A DNA stretch of 35,691 nucleotides from Nitrosomonas mobilis (GCF_900103035.1 NZ_FMWO01000097.1:1-35691); one strand, 5' to 3'. Shown: positions 18,653 to 27,798, counted from the stretch's first letter. The notes: generated by a model from the sequence alone, not told the origin. Program-made: numbers and translations.

Positions 18653-19168
18653 TTGAAAAAGCATGCGGTTTATCTGTTACTGGCAGGATGGGTGAGCGGG
18701 TTGGGAATGATTTCACCGGCATTCGCGCATCTGGAAGGCAATACGCCGCCACCCGGTTGCCAGTTGAGCCAACTCGATGGTGCGCCTGCTCAGGATTGGG
18801 CTGCGCACAAGGGGGGGGTGATCTACATCGATTTCTGGGCATCATGGTGTCCGCCTTGCGTCAGGTCATTTCCCTTCATGAACCAGTTGGTACAGGACTT
18901 TGGCGAACGTGGCCTGCAAGTGGTCGGCGTGAATCTGGATGAGAAATTGAGTGATGCGCAACAGTTCCTGGCGCGCATTCCCGCCGAATTCTCTGTAGTG
19001 GTCGATGCGGATAAACAATGCGCGGTTGATTTTGGAGTTATCGCCATGCCTTCTACTTATATTATCGATAAAAAGGGCTTGGTGCGCCATATTCATCACG
19101 GTTTCCGGCCCGGTGAAGCGCAGGCGTTGCGTGACCTCATTGAAGCGCTACTAGCGGAGAGCAGCTGA
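18653..19168 (+). CDS. TlpA-like periplasmic thioredoxin
   Basis: A thiol-disulphide oxidoreductase of the TlpA/ResA type, exported to the periplasm. The start is TTG at 18653 (MKKHAVYLLLAGW), with GGAG 8 nt upstream. A longer frame from 18551 overlaps the previous gene and lacks a signal sequence at its start. The signal peptide ends AFA, giving H26 as mature residue 1 (HLEGNTPPPGC). The thioredoxin domain has FWASWCPPC (catalytic C66, C69) and the cis-proline loop AMPSTYIID. Extra cysteines are C36 and one in ADKQCAVDFGV. TlpA-type proteins reduce Cu-site or cytochrome cysteines in other systems. Here it sits between two His-1 proteins and a DUF4266 lipoprotein. Confidence 0.9.
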   Translation: MKKHAVYLLLAGWVSGLGMISPAFAHLEGNTPPPGCQLSQLDGAPAQDWAAHKGGVIYIDFWASWCPPCVRSFPFMNQLVQDFGERGLQVVGVNLDEKLSDAQQFLARIPAEFSVVVDADKQCAVDFGVIAMPSTYIIDKKGLVRHIHHGFRPGEAQALRDLIEALLAESS

Positions 19169-19212
19169 GGTTAGGAACTAAAATACTTGAATATTTTTTA
19201 TATATCATTGAT

Positions 19213-19434
19213 ATGACAAAGTTATGCACTCTTCTGCTAATTTCAGGACTGATATCCGGTCTGATGGCATGCACATCAGTTGCGCCCTGGGAGCGAGGCG
19301 TGCTGGCACAACCGCAGATGGCGCTGGATCCCAACCCATTGCAAAGCGGTCTGCGCGCACATAATTACCCCAGTCGCGAAGCCGGCGCCAGCACTAATGC
19401 ATCGGGTGGTGGAGGGGGGTGCGGCTGTTTCTGA
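19213..19434 (+). CDS. DUF4266-type small lipoprotein with Gly/Cys C-terminal tail
   Basis: A 73-residue protein of unknown function. The N terminus is a lipoprotein signal with lipobox LMAC (C20). The mature part has the family's look: APWERGVLAQPQMALDPNPL, then a short polar stretch, and the end GGGGGCGCF. DUF4266 proteins usually end GGGGCGC plus one residue (from memory). The two tail cysteines spaced CGC could bind metal or be modified. No clear ribosome site precedes the ATG; the start is fixed by the signal sequence. It lies between the TlpA-like gene and the DUF3570 gene, the arrangement known for this family. Confidence 0.85.
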   Translation: MTKLCTLLLISGLISGLMACTSVAPWERGVLAQPQMALDPNPLQSGLRAHNYPSREAGASTNASGGGGGCGCF

Positions 19435-19510
19435 AGATTTGCGCCTATTCTGGGTATTAATCATTTCTGTCTTTTTTACCTAGCCTGTTTCTCTTTTTGT
19501 CAATCTTTTT

Positions 19511-22288
19511 ATGTCGCCGCGTCTGATCCCGCCTGCTTGCTCCATTACGCCAAATTCCATTACTCAAAGCTCGATTAACACGGGAGAGGGTCCACCACCT
19601 GGCCATACAACGCTGCACACGTTGACATCGGCGGCGCTGTTGCTCCCCAGTTTGCTGTTGTCGTCCACGCCAACTCATGCCCAGTATGCGCGGTCAAGCA
19701 GCGACAGCGTCAGTTTTCAATACAGCCGCTTCGAAGAAGGTAAACGCAACCTAGTCAATGCTCCCAACAATCTTGACCCGATCCGAGTGGATGTGCTGCA
19801 CGGCAGTGGCAGCTTCACCCTGACGGATCGCCTTAAATTTTCCTTTGGCTACACGCAGGATACCTGGTCGGGCGCAACGCCTGTTACGACTGCGCCACTA
19901 GTGACGAACGGCAACCGGCTGATATTGGAAAATGCGCCCGGTGGTGGTGTTACCACGGTCGGTGCCTCGCCTTTTATCAATACGTCAATTTTACTGGATC
20001 GGAACCTTAACCCGCTCAGGTCGGATACCGCTACCGGTCAGCAGGTAATCGACAACCGATCCGTAGAAATACTTTCCACTGCTTCGCCTGAAACGCGCAA
20101 TCAGGCGGATTTCAGTCTGGGTTATGAGTGGAATGAGGCAATTGTTAACATTGGCGGGGGATTTTCGCTGGAACCCGACTTCAAATCGAGTTACGGTAAT
20201 CTTAACGGACAGCTTGATTTCAACCAGAAGCTGACTACATTGAAATGGGGAGTGGGATTCACGCACAGCGACATCGCGGCGATTCTTGATCATGATATTC
20301 TGCCTTATTTGACGCGCAGTGTATTTGATAGCCAAATCGAGCGTCGCGGTGGTTCGGAAATTCTGCATGGCACTAAAAAAGACTGGACGTTTAATCTGGG
20401 TTTGACACAGGTATTGAATAAAGGCGCGCTGGTGGATGCCAATTTCGGGTTTACTCATAGTCGCGGGTTCATGGAAAATCCGTACAAAGCAATGACGGTC
20501 ATTTTCATCGATCCCGAGACTGTCAGCCCTGATCCCAATGCACCGCTTTCCGGTGTTGTGCGTGCCTTGTCCGAGCAACGCCCTGATTTTCGTAATCAAG
20601 TTGCGTTCAACAGCAAATATGTTCAGCATATCAGCCCGTTCAATGCTGCACTGCATCTGAACTATAAATTTTCCTACGATGACTGGGGCGTGCTGGCCAA
20701 TTCGTTTGAGGCGGACTGGGTGCAGCCGCTGGGTAAGGGCTGGACGCTTACGCCGCGCATTCGTTACTATTCACAAAGCGCTGCCGATTTTTACCAACCG
20801 TTCCTGTTCTCCGATCAGGCATTCAGTAGAATCAGTGTCGATCCGGCAGGTCGCCAGATATGGGTAGACACTAATAATCCCAATACCGAATTTTTTCGAG
20901 ATCGAAATGCCAATTTCTTTGATGCACAAGGTAATACGGTTGATCAGGCTCTGCTGAACATTCAGCCTAAATTCACCTCGTTCGATCAGGAAAAATTACC
21001 CGGAAACTTTTCAAGCGATCATCGTCTGTCAAGCTACGGCACGCTCAGCGGCGGGATAACGATCAATAAAAAATTCGCGCGTGGCTTTGAGTTGGAGGGA
21101 GGTTTTGAGTACTATACCCGCGCCAGCGTATTGAAACTGGGCGGGCGCGGCAACAGCAGTTTTGCGGATTTTGATTTTTATGTGTGGAATGCTGCGCTTA
21201 AAATCTACCCCGACAAACTTAACTTTTCCAGTAGTACCGGTCAGCAGCATGATACGAGCCACAATCAGTCATTTCAGCATGACGGCCATAGTTTCCATGG
21301 TGGCCATACCGCTGCGCCAGCAGGCGTGATGTATGCACACATGCTGGATAAACCCGGTGACATCATGGTGGGCTATCGGTTTATGTATTCTCGTCAGGCA
21401 GGCGATATGTTGCATGGCGATCGTTCAGCGAGTGATGCGGAAATCGTGAACCAGAGCTGCAGCGCTGCCATTCCGTGTCGGTTCACACCAACGGACATGA
21501 ATATGAAAATGCATATGCTGGATATCATGTATGCGCCCACTAGCTGGCTCAATCTGATGGTGATGCCACAGTTTATGGACATGGATATGAATATTCGCGA
21601 GCTGGATGGGCGTCCTCCGCGGATATCGGGCGTGCATGAACATACCGGTATTCAAGGCCATGCCACTGGCGGCGTTGGCGACACCATTATATCTTCACTT
21701 TTCAAGTTATATGAAGCACCCAACCACCACCTGCACATGGGATTGGGTTTGAGCGCGCCGACTGGTCGCGTGAATCTCGATTTTCGTCGTGTTTTCCAGA
21801 TAGATGGTGGACGAGTGCATTTTGATATGCAGCTGGGTAGCGGTACCTGGGATTTTCTGCCTAATCTGACCTATAAAGGTGATTACAAGCGTTGGTCATG
21901 GGGGGCGCAATTGAGTGGAATCAAACGTATGGAGCGCAGCAATACATCTGGCTATCGGCTTGGCGATCGTTTCCAGGCAACTACCTGGGGAGGGTACCAC
22001 CTGGCTAACTGGTTATCCGCCTCGGTAAGAGGTATTTATACGGCACAAGGCGCGATCAAGGGCGACTTCAACTCTTTTAATAGACGTGTCGGGCCGATGG
22101 ACTTTTCGGGCAACAGCGGCGGACAGTTCTGGGATATCGGTCTGGGCGTGAACGTTATTGTGCCGCGTGGAAAATTCGCGGGTAACAGTTTCGGTTTTGA
22201 GTGGTTGCAACCACTTCACGATGATGTAAATGGCTTCCAGCTTGAACGCAAAGGTGCATTGAGCGCAACCTGGAGTTACCATTTTTGA
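19511..22288 (+). CDS. DUF3570-like outer-membrane protein fused to Met/His-rich second barrel
   Basis: Predicted outer-membrane protein of 925 residues. A long polar N-region is followed by a hydrophobic segment (about 36-52) and a signal cleavage site near THAQ (58). Residues 60-575 have alternating beta-strand character and resemble DUF3570. Residues 579-599 are His-rich (H580, H584, H590, H593, H596, H599). Residues 603-925 form a second barrel-like domain rich in Met and His: YAHMLDKPGDIMVGYRFMYS, DMNMKMHMLDIMYAP, MVMPQFMDMDMNI and ATGGVGDT. It ends in the outer-membrane signature SYHF. No ribosome site is visible at the ATG at 19511; a later TTG start is possible but gives a poorer signal. 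It is the last gene of the cluster. Confidence 0.85.
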   Translation: MSPRLIPPACSITPNSITQSSINTGEGPPPGHTTLHTLTSAALLLPSLLLSSTPTHAQYARSSSDSVSFQYSRFEEGKRNLVNAPNNLDPIRVDVLHGSGSFTLTDRLKFSFGYTQDTWSGATPVTTAPLVTNGNRLILENAPGGGVTTVGASPFINTSILLDRNLNPLRSDTATGQQVIDNRSVEILSTASPETRNQADFSLGYEWNEAIVNIGGGFSLEPDFKSSYGNLNGQLDFNQKLTTLKWGVGFTHSDIAAILDHDILPYLTRSVFDSQIERRGGSEILHGTKKDWTFNLGLTQVLNKGALVDANFGFTHSRGFMENPYKAMTVIFIDPETVSPDPNAPLSGVVRALSEQRPDFRNQVAFNSKYVQHISPFNAALHLNYKFSYDDWGVLANSFEADWVQPLGKGWTLTPRIRYYSQSAADFYQPFLFSDQAFSRISVDPAGRQIWVDTNNPNTEFFRDRNANFFDAQGNTVDQALLNIQPKFTSFDQEKLPGNFSSDHRLSSYGTLSGGITINKKFARGFELEGGFEYYTRASVLKLGGRGNSSFADFDFYVWNAALKIYPDKLNFSSSTGQQHDTSHNQSFQHDGHSFHGGHTAAPAGVMYAHMLDKPGDIMVGYRFMYSRQAGDMLHGDRSASDAEIVNQSCSAAIPCRFTPTDMNMKMHMLDIMYAPTSWLNLMVMPQFMDMDMNIRELDGRPPRISGVHEHTGIQGHATGGVGDTIISSLFKLYEAPNHHLHMGLGLSAPTGRVNLDFRRVFQIDGGRVHFDMQLGSGTWDFLPNLTYKGDYKRWSWGAQLSGIKRMERSNTSGYRLGDRFQATTWGGYHLANWLSASVRGIYTAQGAIKGDFNSFNRRVGPMDFSGNSGGQFWDIGLGVNVIVPRGKFAGNSFGFEWLQPLHDDVNGFQLERKGALSATWSYHF

Positions 22289-22326
22289 AGATTTATTGAA
22301 CAGTTTACACTATTTTTTTCAAGCAG

Positions 22327-23682
22327 CTAGTTATTATTTGTAGTTTTTATATCATCAAATACGCGCCCGCCAGATGAAGGAGGTGTTAGATGTGAATGTT
22401 TTGGAACTATTACAGATTGAGGATTAGTTGCGAGAGATTGTTCTACTATTCGCAAAGTTAAAACAAGTATTGCTAGAAAATGATAAGGGAGATCAAAATA
22501 GGATAAACCAAGAAAAGCCCCGCCCACAGCATAACCAATATATCCCACTTGAATCATGGAAGCCAAATCATAAGCCCATTTGTGCTTTTCACTATCTCTG
22601 GTCAGTTTCATTATTTTGCTAGCAGTTCTCCATGCAATCCATCCGAGCATCAAGAATACAAAGAGGCCAACATAGCCCTGTTCTCCCAGCATCTCGAAAT
22701 AAACACTGTGGACATCTGGATAGTGAATTCTGCCGCTACGATCTATTAGACCCGGAGCATAGTACTCATAGTTGTCTTCATGAAAGCTTCTAAATCCACC
22801 ACCGATTAATGGCCGCGCATTAGCCATTTTGATTGCAAGTATCCATGCATTGATACGCCCCATTGCGGATGCATCTTCCTCGTAGTTATTAATTGTACTC
22901 ATACGGTCATGCCAGCTTTGAGGCATGAACATAAAAACAAATGGAATCATCAACAAGATTACAAGTAGTGGAACTAGTTTTTTTCGACTTTTCAACCAGA
23001 GGAAAACACCAATTGCCGCTATCGCCAGAAATGCTCCTCGTGATTGTGTGCCTAATATTGCTATTGCTACCAGCGGTATAGATAGCAACAATCCGGAGCG
23101 AATCCATTTCTTATGCGTATGAAGATAGAGGTACCAGATTAACGGCAGAACCATGACCAATGCTAAGCCAATTTCTGTGTTTCCGGAGATAAAACTGTCT
23201 TCTGGGCCCAATACGTGACTACTTCCTCCGCCCATCAAGGTAAAAATGCCGCCTTTAAAGCCATAAAACCCTATTGAAATAGCGATTACCCATACCAGGC
23301 CATTAATTTTATTTCTATCATGCATTACCCATAGTGTAATAAAGATAAAAAACTGTATCTTGATTACCTTTATAAACTCCATCCAGGATTCATCTGGCTG
23401 TAAAGAAAATAAAGTTGTGATAACAAACCAGATATTCAGGATAATTAACCAGCCGACGGCTGGGTGCCAAAAAAACTCCAGTTTTTTCCTGGAGATTACC
23501 AATGATATGAGGGTAACCAGCGCAATCAGTAATGCAAAAGGAAAATTATAGGCAAATCCCCATCCCAGCCGGTGAGGGTTCATATAGCCAATCCACGACC
23601 AAAGCAGCACGCCAATGTATGGATTGTTGAGCACAAAAACCAATCCTGTAAAAACGATAGCTGTAACGATGATGTCTCTCAT
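22327..23682 (-). CDS. O-antigen ligase/polymerase, exosortase-associated type
   Basis: An integral membrane protein of 451 residues with about 11-12 hydrophobic segments. It matches the 'O-glycosylation ligase, exosortase A system-associated' group. The N terminus MRDIIVTAIVFTGLVFVLNNPYIGVLLWSW-type start and WIGYMNPHRLGWGFAYNFPF are distinctive. The periplasmic ligase loop has GTQSRGAFLAI and GGGFRSFHEDNYEYYAPG...HSVYFEMLGEQGY. It would polymerise or transfer lipid-linked glycan on the periplasmic side. The last 25 residues are polar. It ends convergently with the outer-membrane gene, 38 bp apart, and is followed upstream by the asparagine-synthase-like gene and a flippase. No exosortase or PEP-CTERM protein is in the window. 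Confidence 0.85.
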   Translation of the reverse strand: MRDIIVTAIVFTGLVFVLNNPYIGVLLWSWIGYMNPHRLGWGFAYNFPFALLIALVTLISLVISRKKLEFFWHPAVGWLIILNIWFVITTLFSLQPDESWMEFIKVIKIQFFIFITLWVMHDRNKINGLVWVIAISIGFYGFKGGIFTLMGGGSSHVLGPEDSFISGNTEIGLALVMVLPLIWYLYLHTHKKWIRSGLLLSIPLVAIAILGTQSRGAFLAIAAIGVFLWLKSRKKLVPLLVILLMIPFVFMFMPQSWHDRMSTINNYEEDASAMGRINAWILAIKMANARPLIGGGFRSFHEDNYEYYAPGLIDRSGRIHYPDVHSVYFEMLGEQGYVGLFVFLMLGWIAWRTASKIMKLTRDSEKHKWAYDLASMIQVGYIGYAVGGAFLGLSYFDLPYHFLAILVLTLRIVEQSLATNPQSVIVPKHSHLTPPSSGGRVFDDIKTTNNN

Positions 23683-23732
23683 TAAATTACTAGTATCAGA
23701 TAATGTAATGTTGTCGCAAGTAGTGCGTTAGC

Positions 23733-25496
23733 TTAGTTGGTTTTTGACCAGTAACGATATAGTGTAGAAGGTAGCTGCAAAAGATAAGGGCGGGTCATTT
23801 TACTAAAAGAGTTTAGCAGTCCAAAAAAATATACATAACTTTTGTTAAGATACTGCTTGGAGAAGCTAGGATTCCTCAGAAGAATTTTGGCGTTGTTCCA
23901 AATAATGGCTTTTCTTTCTTTTGTTTCCGCAACCGTAGGTACGTCGCTCCATTGGGTAACTGTATTTTGGGGTTGCGGCAAGGGGCAGGGAATATGATTT
24001 GGATATGCTTGCCATGGAATTTCCAGAACACCTAACTGTAATGGGAAATTTTTTAACCACTCCAAGTAAAAATGATGATAGAGGAAAGTATCAATGGGAT
24101 GGCCTGCGATACTAGCAATAAACTCTGCGTCAAAAAACGGCATCTCGAATTCAATACGCGCTAAATCCATATTTTCGAAATGGTTGAACATATGTCGCCG
24201 CTGATCATTTAACAAAAAGAATAAATAAAAAATACGTCCAGCATCTCTAGGTTTAAACGAGTTTATTTCTTCCTCCAGACCTTTGCCAAATAAGTAAACT
24301 GAAAGTTTGGCGATGTCTGGTTTAAGTAATTTTGGAGTTATACCCAGGCCGTTATAGTTCATGAAAAGCCCAGTTGCCTTTTTTAGATCTGCCTCACGAC
24401 AAGTTTGAACAATACTGGCATTAAGATAAACATGCCCTAGCCCGACACTACCACCATCACCTGTCCATACAACACTGGGGCGCTTCGGGTTTTGCGCAAG
24501 AAACTTCGGTGATTTCAACCATTCCTGAACTGCCGTTTTACCATATGGGTCTCCTTCAATGAGCGGATGAAATTCAATATGGGAAAAATTTGTGAGTGAC
24601 ATTCTCCGAGCCATCATTTCGCTAAATACATAATCCTGGCTACCAGGTAATCTAAAATTTGCAGCAAAAACTTCTGCTCCACACACTTTAAGTGCAGCAA
24701 CTTCAGCGCGGGAGTCAAGCCCACCACTCAAGAATGCAGCTACAGTTTTTTGTTCGCGTAATCTGATTTTGGTTGAATCAAGAAAAACCTGATAAAGATG
24801 TTTCGAGAATTTCTCATCAGATACATCTTCTGTCAGATAGGAATTTGGTAAATTATCCCAGCGCCAGTAACGCTCACGGCTGCATAAATGTGACTCACAA
24901 ATTGTTAGCTCCCCCGCCTGTAAAGTAATAATGTTTTCATAAGGTGAACGATCAGCGAGGGGGTACCCAAAGCATGCTATTTCTGCGATACCTTGTAAAT
25001 CCAGTGATCTTTTGCAGAAGGATACAGCTTCCAGTATTCGTAGAGCAGTTGAAAAAACAACATAATCAGGCGAAATCCAGCAATAAATGGGTCTGACACC
25101 GAGTTTATCAACCATCAAGTAGAGTTTGTGCTGGGCATGTTCGTAGGCAACGGCACAATAGGTTCCACGGCATGCGCGGAGGGCATCTTGCTGGCCATTT
25201 ATCAGGTTGGTCGTTATTTTCTGCAAACTTGCCAACCGTGATCCGGGTAATTCCGATTCAAATTGCAGCAAAGGATCTCCTGCCACAAAAGCAGTCATAT
25301 TTCCCTGCTTAAAGTGTCCTGGTTCCCTAAGTGCACCTATATCGATCTTGGCAAGATAAACTTTATCATCAATGAATTCTATTCTGGATTTCTCATCATC
25401 CGGGTGGCGAGATAAGGCCGAGCGAAGTTCATTAATAAAAGTAATAGGGATGGATCCATCATTCCGACGAGCATAGATACCTGCAAAAATAGTCAT
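23733..25496 (-). CDS. Asparagine-synthase-like protein lacking the glutaminase cysteine
   Basis: A 587-residue protein with the layout of AsnB: an N-terminal Ntn-type domain (1-210) and an ATP-pyrophosphatase-like synthase domain. The PP-loop FLSGGLDSR is intact (S257-S262). The N terminus is MTIFAGIYARR, with no cysteine at position 2, so it should not hydrolyse glutamine. It would use ammonia or another amine, or amidate/adenylate a sugar or peptide, as beta-lactam synthetase does. Such genes are common in glycan clusters. It lies between the O-antigen ligase and a Wzx-like flippase on the same strand, so modification of a surface polymer is the likely job (inference). Confidence 0.82.
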   Translation of the reverse strand: MTIFAGIYARRNDGSIPITFINELRSALSRHPDDEKSRIEFIDDKVYLAKIDIGALREPGHFKQGNMTAFVAGDPLLQFESELPGSRLASLQKITTNLINGQQDALRACRGTYCAVAYEHAQHKLYLMVDKLGVRPIYCWISPDYVVFSTALRILEAVSFCKRSLDLQGIAEIACFGYPLADRSPYENIITLQAGELTICESHLCSRERYWRWDNLPNSYLTEDVSDEKFSKHLYQVFLDSTKIRLREQKTVAAFLSGGLDSRAEVAALKVCGAEVFAANFRLPGSQDYVFSEMMARRMSLTNFSHIEFHPLIEGDPYGKTAVQEWLKSPKFLAQNPKRPSVVWTGDGGSVGLGHVYLNASIVQTCREADLKKATGLFMNYNGLGITPKLLKPDIAKLSVYLFGKGLEEEINSFKPRDAGRIFYLFFLLNDQRRHMFNHFENMDLARIEFEMPFFDAEFIASIAGHPIDTFLYHHFYLEWLKNFPLQLGVLEIPWQAYPNHIPCPLPQPQNTVTQWSDVPTVAETKERKAIIWNNAKILLRNPSFSKQYLNKSYVYFFGLLNSFSKMTRPYLLQLPSTLYRYWSKTN

Positions 25497-25701
25497 TGGG
25501 AGTCCTGGGAATCAAATATAACGATCTCTAATCGGCAAATTATTCAATAAATTGAAATAATAGAAAAGGGTTTTTTAGCTGCTACACGCATTGGCATCTA
25601 CATGCTTGGCATACACCGTCGTTAAAGAAGTAACTGCGAGCTTAAGAACCACAATAACGATTAAGTAGATTTATTATTATTTATACTTTAACCAAATACA
25701 T

Positions 25702-27144
25702 TTACTGATGTTTTTTAAAAAACAGATTAATGGCTTCATGATAATAGTGTCGGTTAAATATCGAAGTTGAAGTTCCATAAAATAGTATTCCTGTGGCGAT
25801 CAGAATTGAAAGTTTGATAATTTTATTGCTATCATCACCAATGAACCATCCCATACCTCTTACCGCTAAATACATGAGTAAGGTAATAATAACTATTGGA
25901 ATTATGGCAAAAAATAAATCCCTTAACTGTAAGTTAATTATATGTAACGAACGCTGATAATTAATAAAAAGGATAATTGGGTAAACTGTAACCCACATGA
26001 TGGTAACGCCAATGATTCCCCAGTGAACGCTAAATAAAAAAGTAATAGGCATAACAGCTGAGGCTAAAAGAACATTTTTGAGACCAATATCGGGTCTCCC
26101 AAGTGCATCGGTAGCAGAGGGAAGAAAATATGCAATCATGCGAAATGGCATCATTAGTGCCAGTAGTTGCAGTGGTAGTACTGCTGCCTCCCATTTTGAC
26201 CCGAGTATGACCAGTATTAACTCGTCGGCAATACTCGATATTCCCCATAAAACCGGAAATGCTACCAGGCTTAAAACGCGTATCGCTTTCAGGACAAAAC
26301 CGCGAAACTGCTCGCGATCATTCTGTATTTTTGAGAATACTGGAAAAGCTACCTGATTGACAATCGCGGAAACTCGCTGAACGGGTAGGGAGGCAAGCTG
26401 CATCGAGACGGAATAGAAACCAAGCATTTCCTTACCCAGTAGTTTCCCAACAATGATTACATCAATTTGAGTGAAAAAAAACCAAAGCAGGCGAGATGCG
26501 GTGATATTGCCGCCAAAGGTAAGCAGACTGCGCATACCAGTCAGTGAAAATCTGGGTCGTAAATAAAAGGGCGAAACGATATTCAATGTAACGACACCGA
26601 AAAGACTGCTAAGAAGATTGCCAAAAATTAACGCCCATACACCAAATTGTGAGAGCGCCAATATCAGAGTCAGAAAACTCCCGAAGATGGTAGCTGCGAG
26701 ATGGATCAGTGAGAGATACTTGAATTTTAGTTCACGATACATATGCATGGATGGCAAGGTACCGAATATGGACAGTAGAAACTGTAATGACAAGATACGT
26801 AAAATCAAGACAAGACGTTCTTCGTTAAAGAACGCAGCGATAAGGGGAGCAAGCAGATTGAGTAATGCCAGTAAACCTAGATTGATTGCAATGACGATTG
26901 CAAAAACGCTGCATAATGAGCCTTCATCCAGATTCTGTTTCTGTATCAATGCCGGTGTAAGTCCAGCCTCGGACAACATCAGCATGAAAGCGGTAAAGAC
27001 CGTTGCCATAGCCAGGAGGCCATAGTCTTCCGGTGTCAATATTCGTATCACGATCAGCGTGATAGCCCACGTGATGATCTGCGCGCCGAACTTTCCGGCT
27101 GCCGTCCATTTCAGGCCGCTGATTGCTTGTTCACGTATTGACAT
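25702..27144 (-). CDS. Polysaccharide flippase of the Wzx/MOP family
   Basis: A membrane protein of 480 residues with about 12-14 transmembrane segments. It moves lipid-linked oligosaccharides across the inner membrane. The N terminus SIREQAISGLKWTAAGKFGAQIITW and the stretch ILTPEDYGLLAMATVFTAF are characteristic of WzxC-like members. The downstream neighbours are an asparagine-synthase-like protein and an O-antigen ligase, so the three probably serve one surface glycan. The start is ATG at 27144. The 205 bp between it and the next gene downstream shows no recognisable gene. Confidence 0.9.
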   Translation of the reverse strand: MSIREQAISGLKWTAAGKFGAQIITWAITLIVIRILTPEDYGLLAMATVFTAFMLMLSEAGLTPALIQKQNLDEGSLCSVFAIVIAINLGLLALLNLLAPLIAAFFNEERLVLILRILSLQFLLSIFGTLPSMHMYRELKFKYLSLIHLAATIFGSFLTLILALSQFGVWALIFGNLLSSLFGVVTLNIVSPFYLRPRFSLTGMRSLLTFGGNITASRLLWFFFTQIDVIIVGKLLGKEMLGFYSVSMQLASLPVQRVSAIVNQVAFPVFSKIQNDREQFRGFVLKAIRVLSLVAFPVLWGISSIADELILVILGSKWEAAVLPLQLLALMMPFRMIAYFLPSATDALGRPDIGLKNVLLASAVMPITFLFSVHWGIIGVTIMWVTVYPIILFINYQRSLHIINLQLRDLFFAIIPIVIITLLMYLAVRGMGWFIGDDSNKIIKLSILIATGILFYGTSTSIFNRHYYHEAINLFFKKHQ

Positions 27145-27221
27145 TGATTTATAATTTTGAAGCCAAAGATGAAATTTTTCGGGATACGTGAAGGCATCTG
27201 CTGCGTTGCCTTGTGTAGGCT

Positions 27222-27674
27222 TTAGGCTATATCAGGTGTCATCACCGCACGCAGGATAGCATTACCCCGTTCATTTCTTTCTTTGTAGTTAAACCACCAA
27301 ATCGAGCCTTTTCTGATGGTGAAACCGACATCGTTACCGATATAAAGCAGGGAAGCAATCTGTCCCAATGTAGGCTGATGACCGATGATAAGGGTAGTAT
27401 CGCTTTCATAGGGCCAATTGACGGCGGTAAGTATCGATTCTGGTGTGGCGCCTGGACCAATTTGAGGAAGAGTCTCGAATTTGGTGGTTAATGCCGCTGC
27501 AGTTTGCTGAGTTCGTTTAGTTGGACTGACGACAATACGAGTATTTTCTGGAATTCTTGACTTGAGCCATTGCGCCATTTTTTGTGCCTGCTTTAAGCCT
27601 TTATCCGTGAGCTTGCGCGACTCATCAGGGAATCCATCTTCTGCTTCAGCATGGCGCCATAAAACTAAATCCAA
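27222..27674 (-). CDS. sixA: Phosphohistidine phosphatase SixA
   Basis: A small histidine phosphatase that removes phosphate from histidine residues, for example on HPt domains or the PTS protein NPr. The 150 residues contain the phosphatase core: WRHAEAEDG with H8, SPTKRTQQTA, and IIGHQPTLG with H99. The start is TTG at 27674, supported by AGGAG 9 nt upstream; no ATG fits. It stands between the flippase gene and yacG, on the same strand as both. Confidence 0.9.
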   Translation of the reverse strand: MDLVLWRHAEAEDGFPDESRKLTDKGLKQAQKMAQWLKSRIPENTRIVVSPTKRTQQTAAALTTKFETLPQIGPGATPESILTAVNWPYESDTTLIIGHQPTLGQIASLLYIGNDVGFTIRKGSIWWFNYKERNERGNAILRAVMTPDIA

Positions 27675-27741
27675 GGGTTTTTCTCCTATTCGAACAAGAA
27701 CATTATTTTTAGGTTACGTTATTTAACATAATATCAATTAT

Positions 27742-27798
27742 AAGAACCCCAGTATTGTCTTGTGATAACAGGTAATCAAGATTATTCTTGGGGTTCTT
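27742..27798 (-). other. Long structured hairpin at the end of yacG
   Basis: AAGAACCCCA and TGGGGTTCTT are exact reverse complements enclosing 37 nt; inside, TCTTG and CAAGA can pair as a second stem. The outer arm includes the last codons and runs across the yacG stop. There is no U tract after it, so it is not a standard terminator. It may stabilise the mRNA end or pause polymerase before sixA. Confidence 0.5.
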
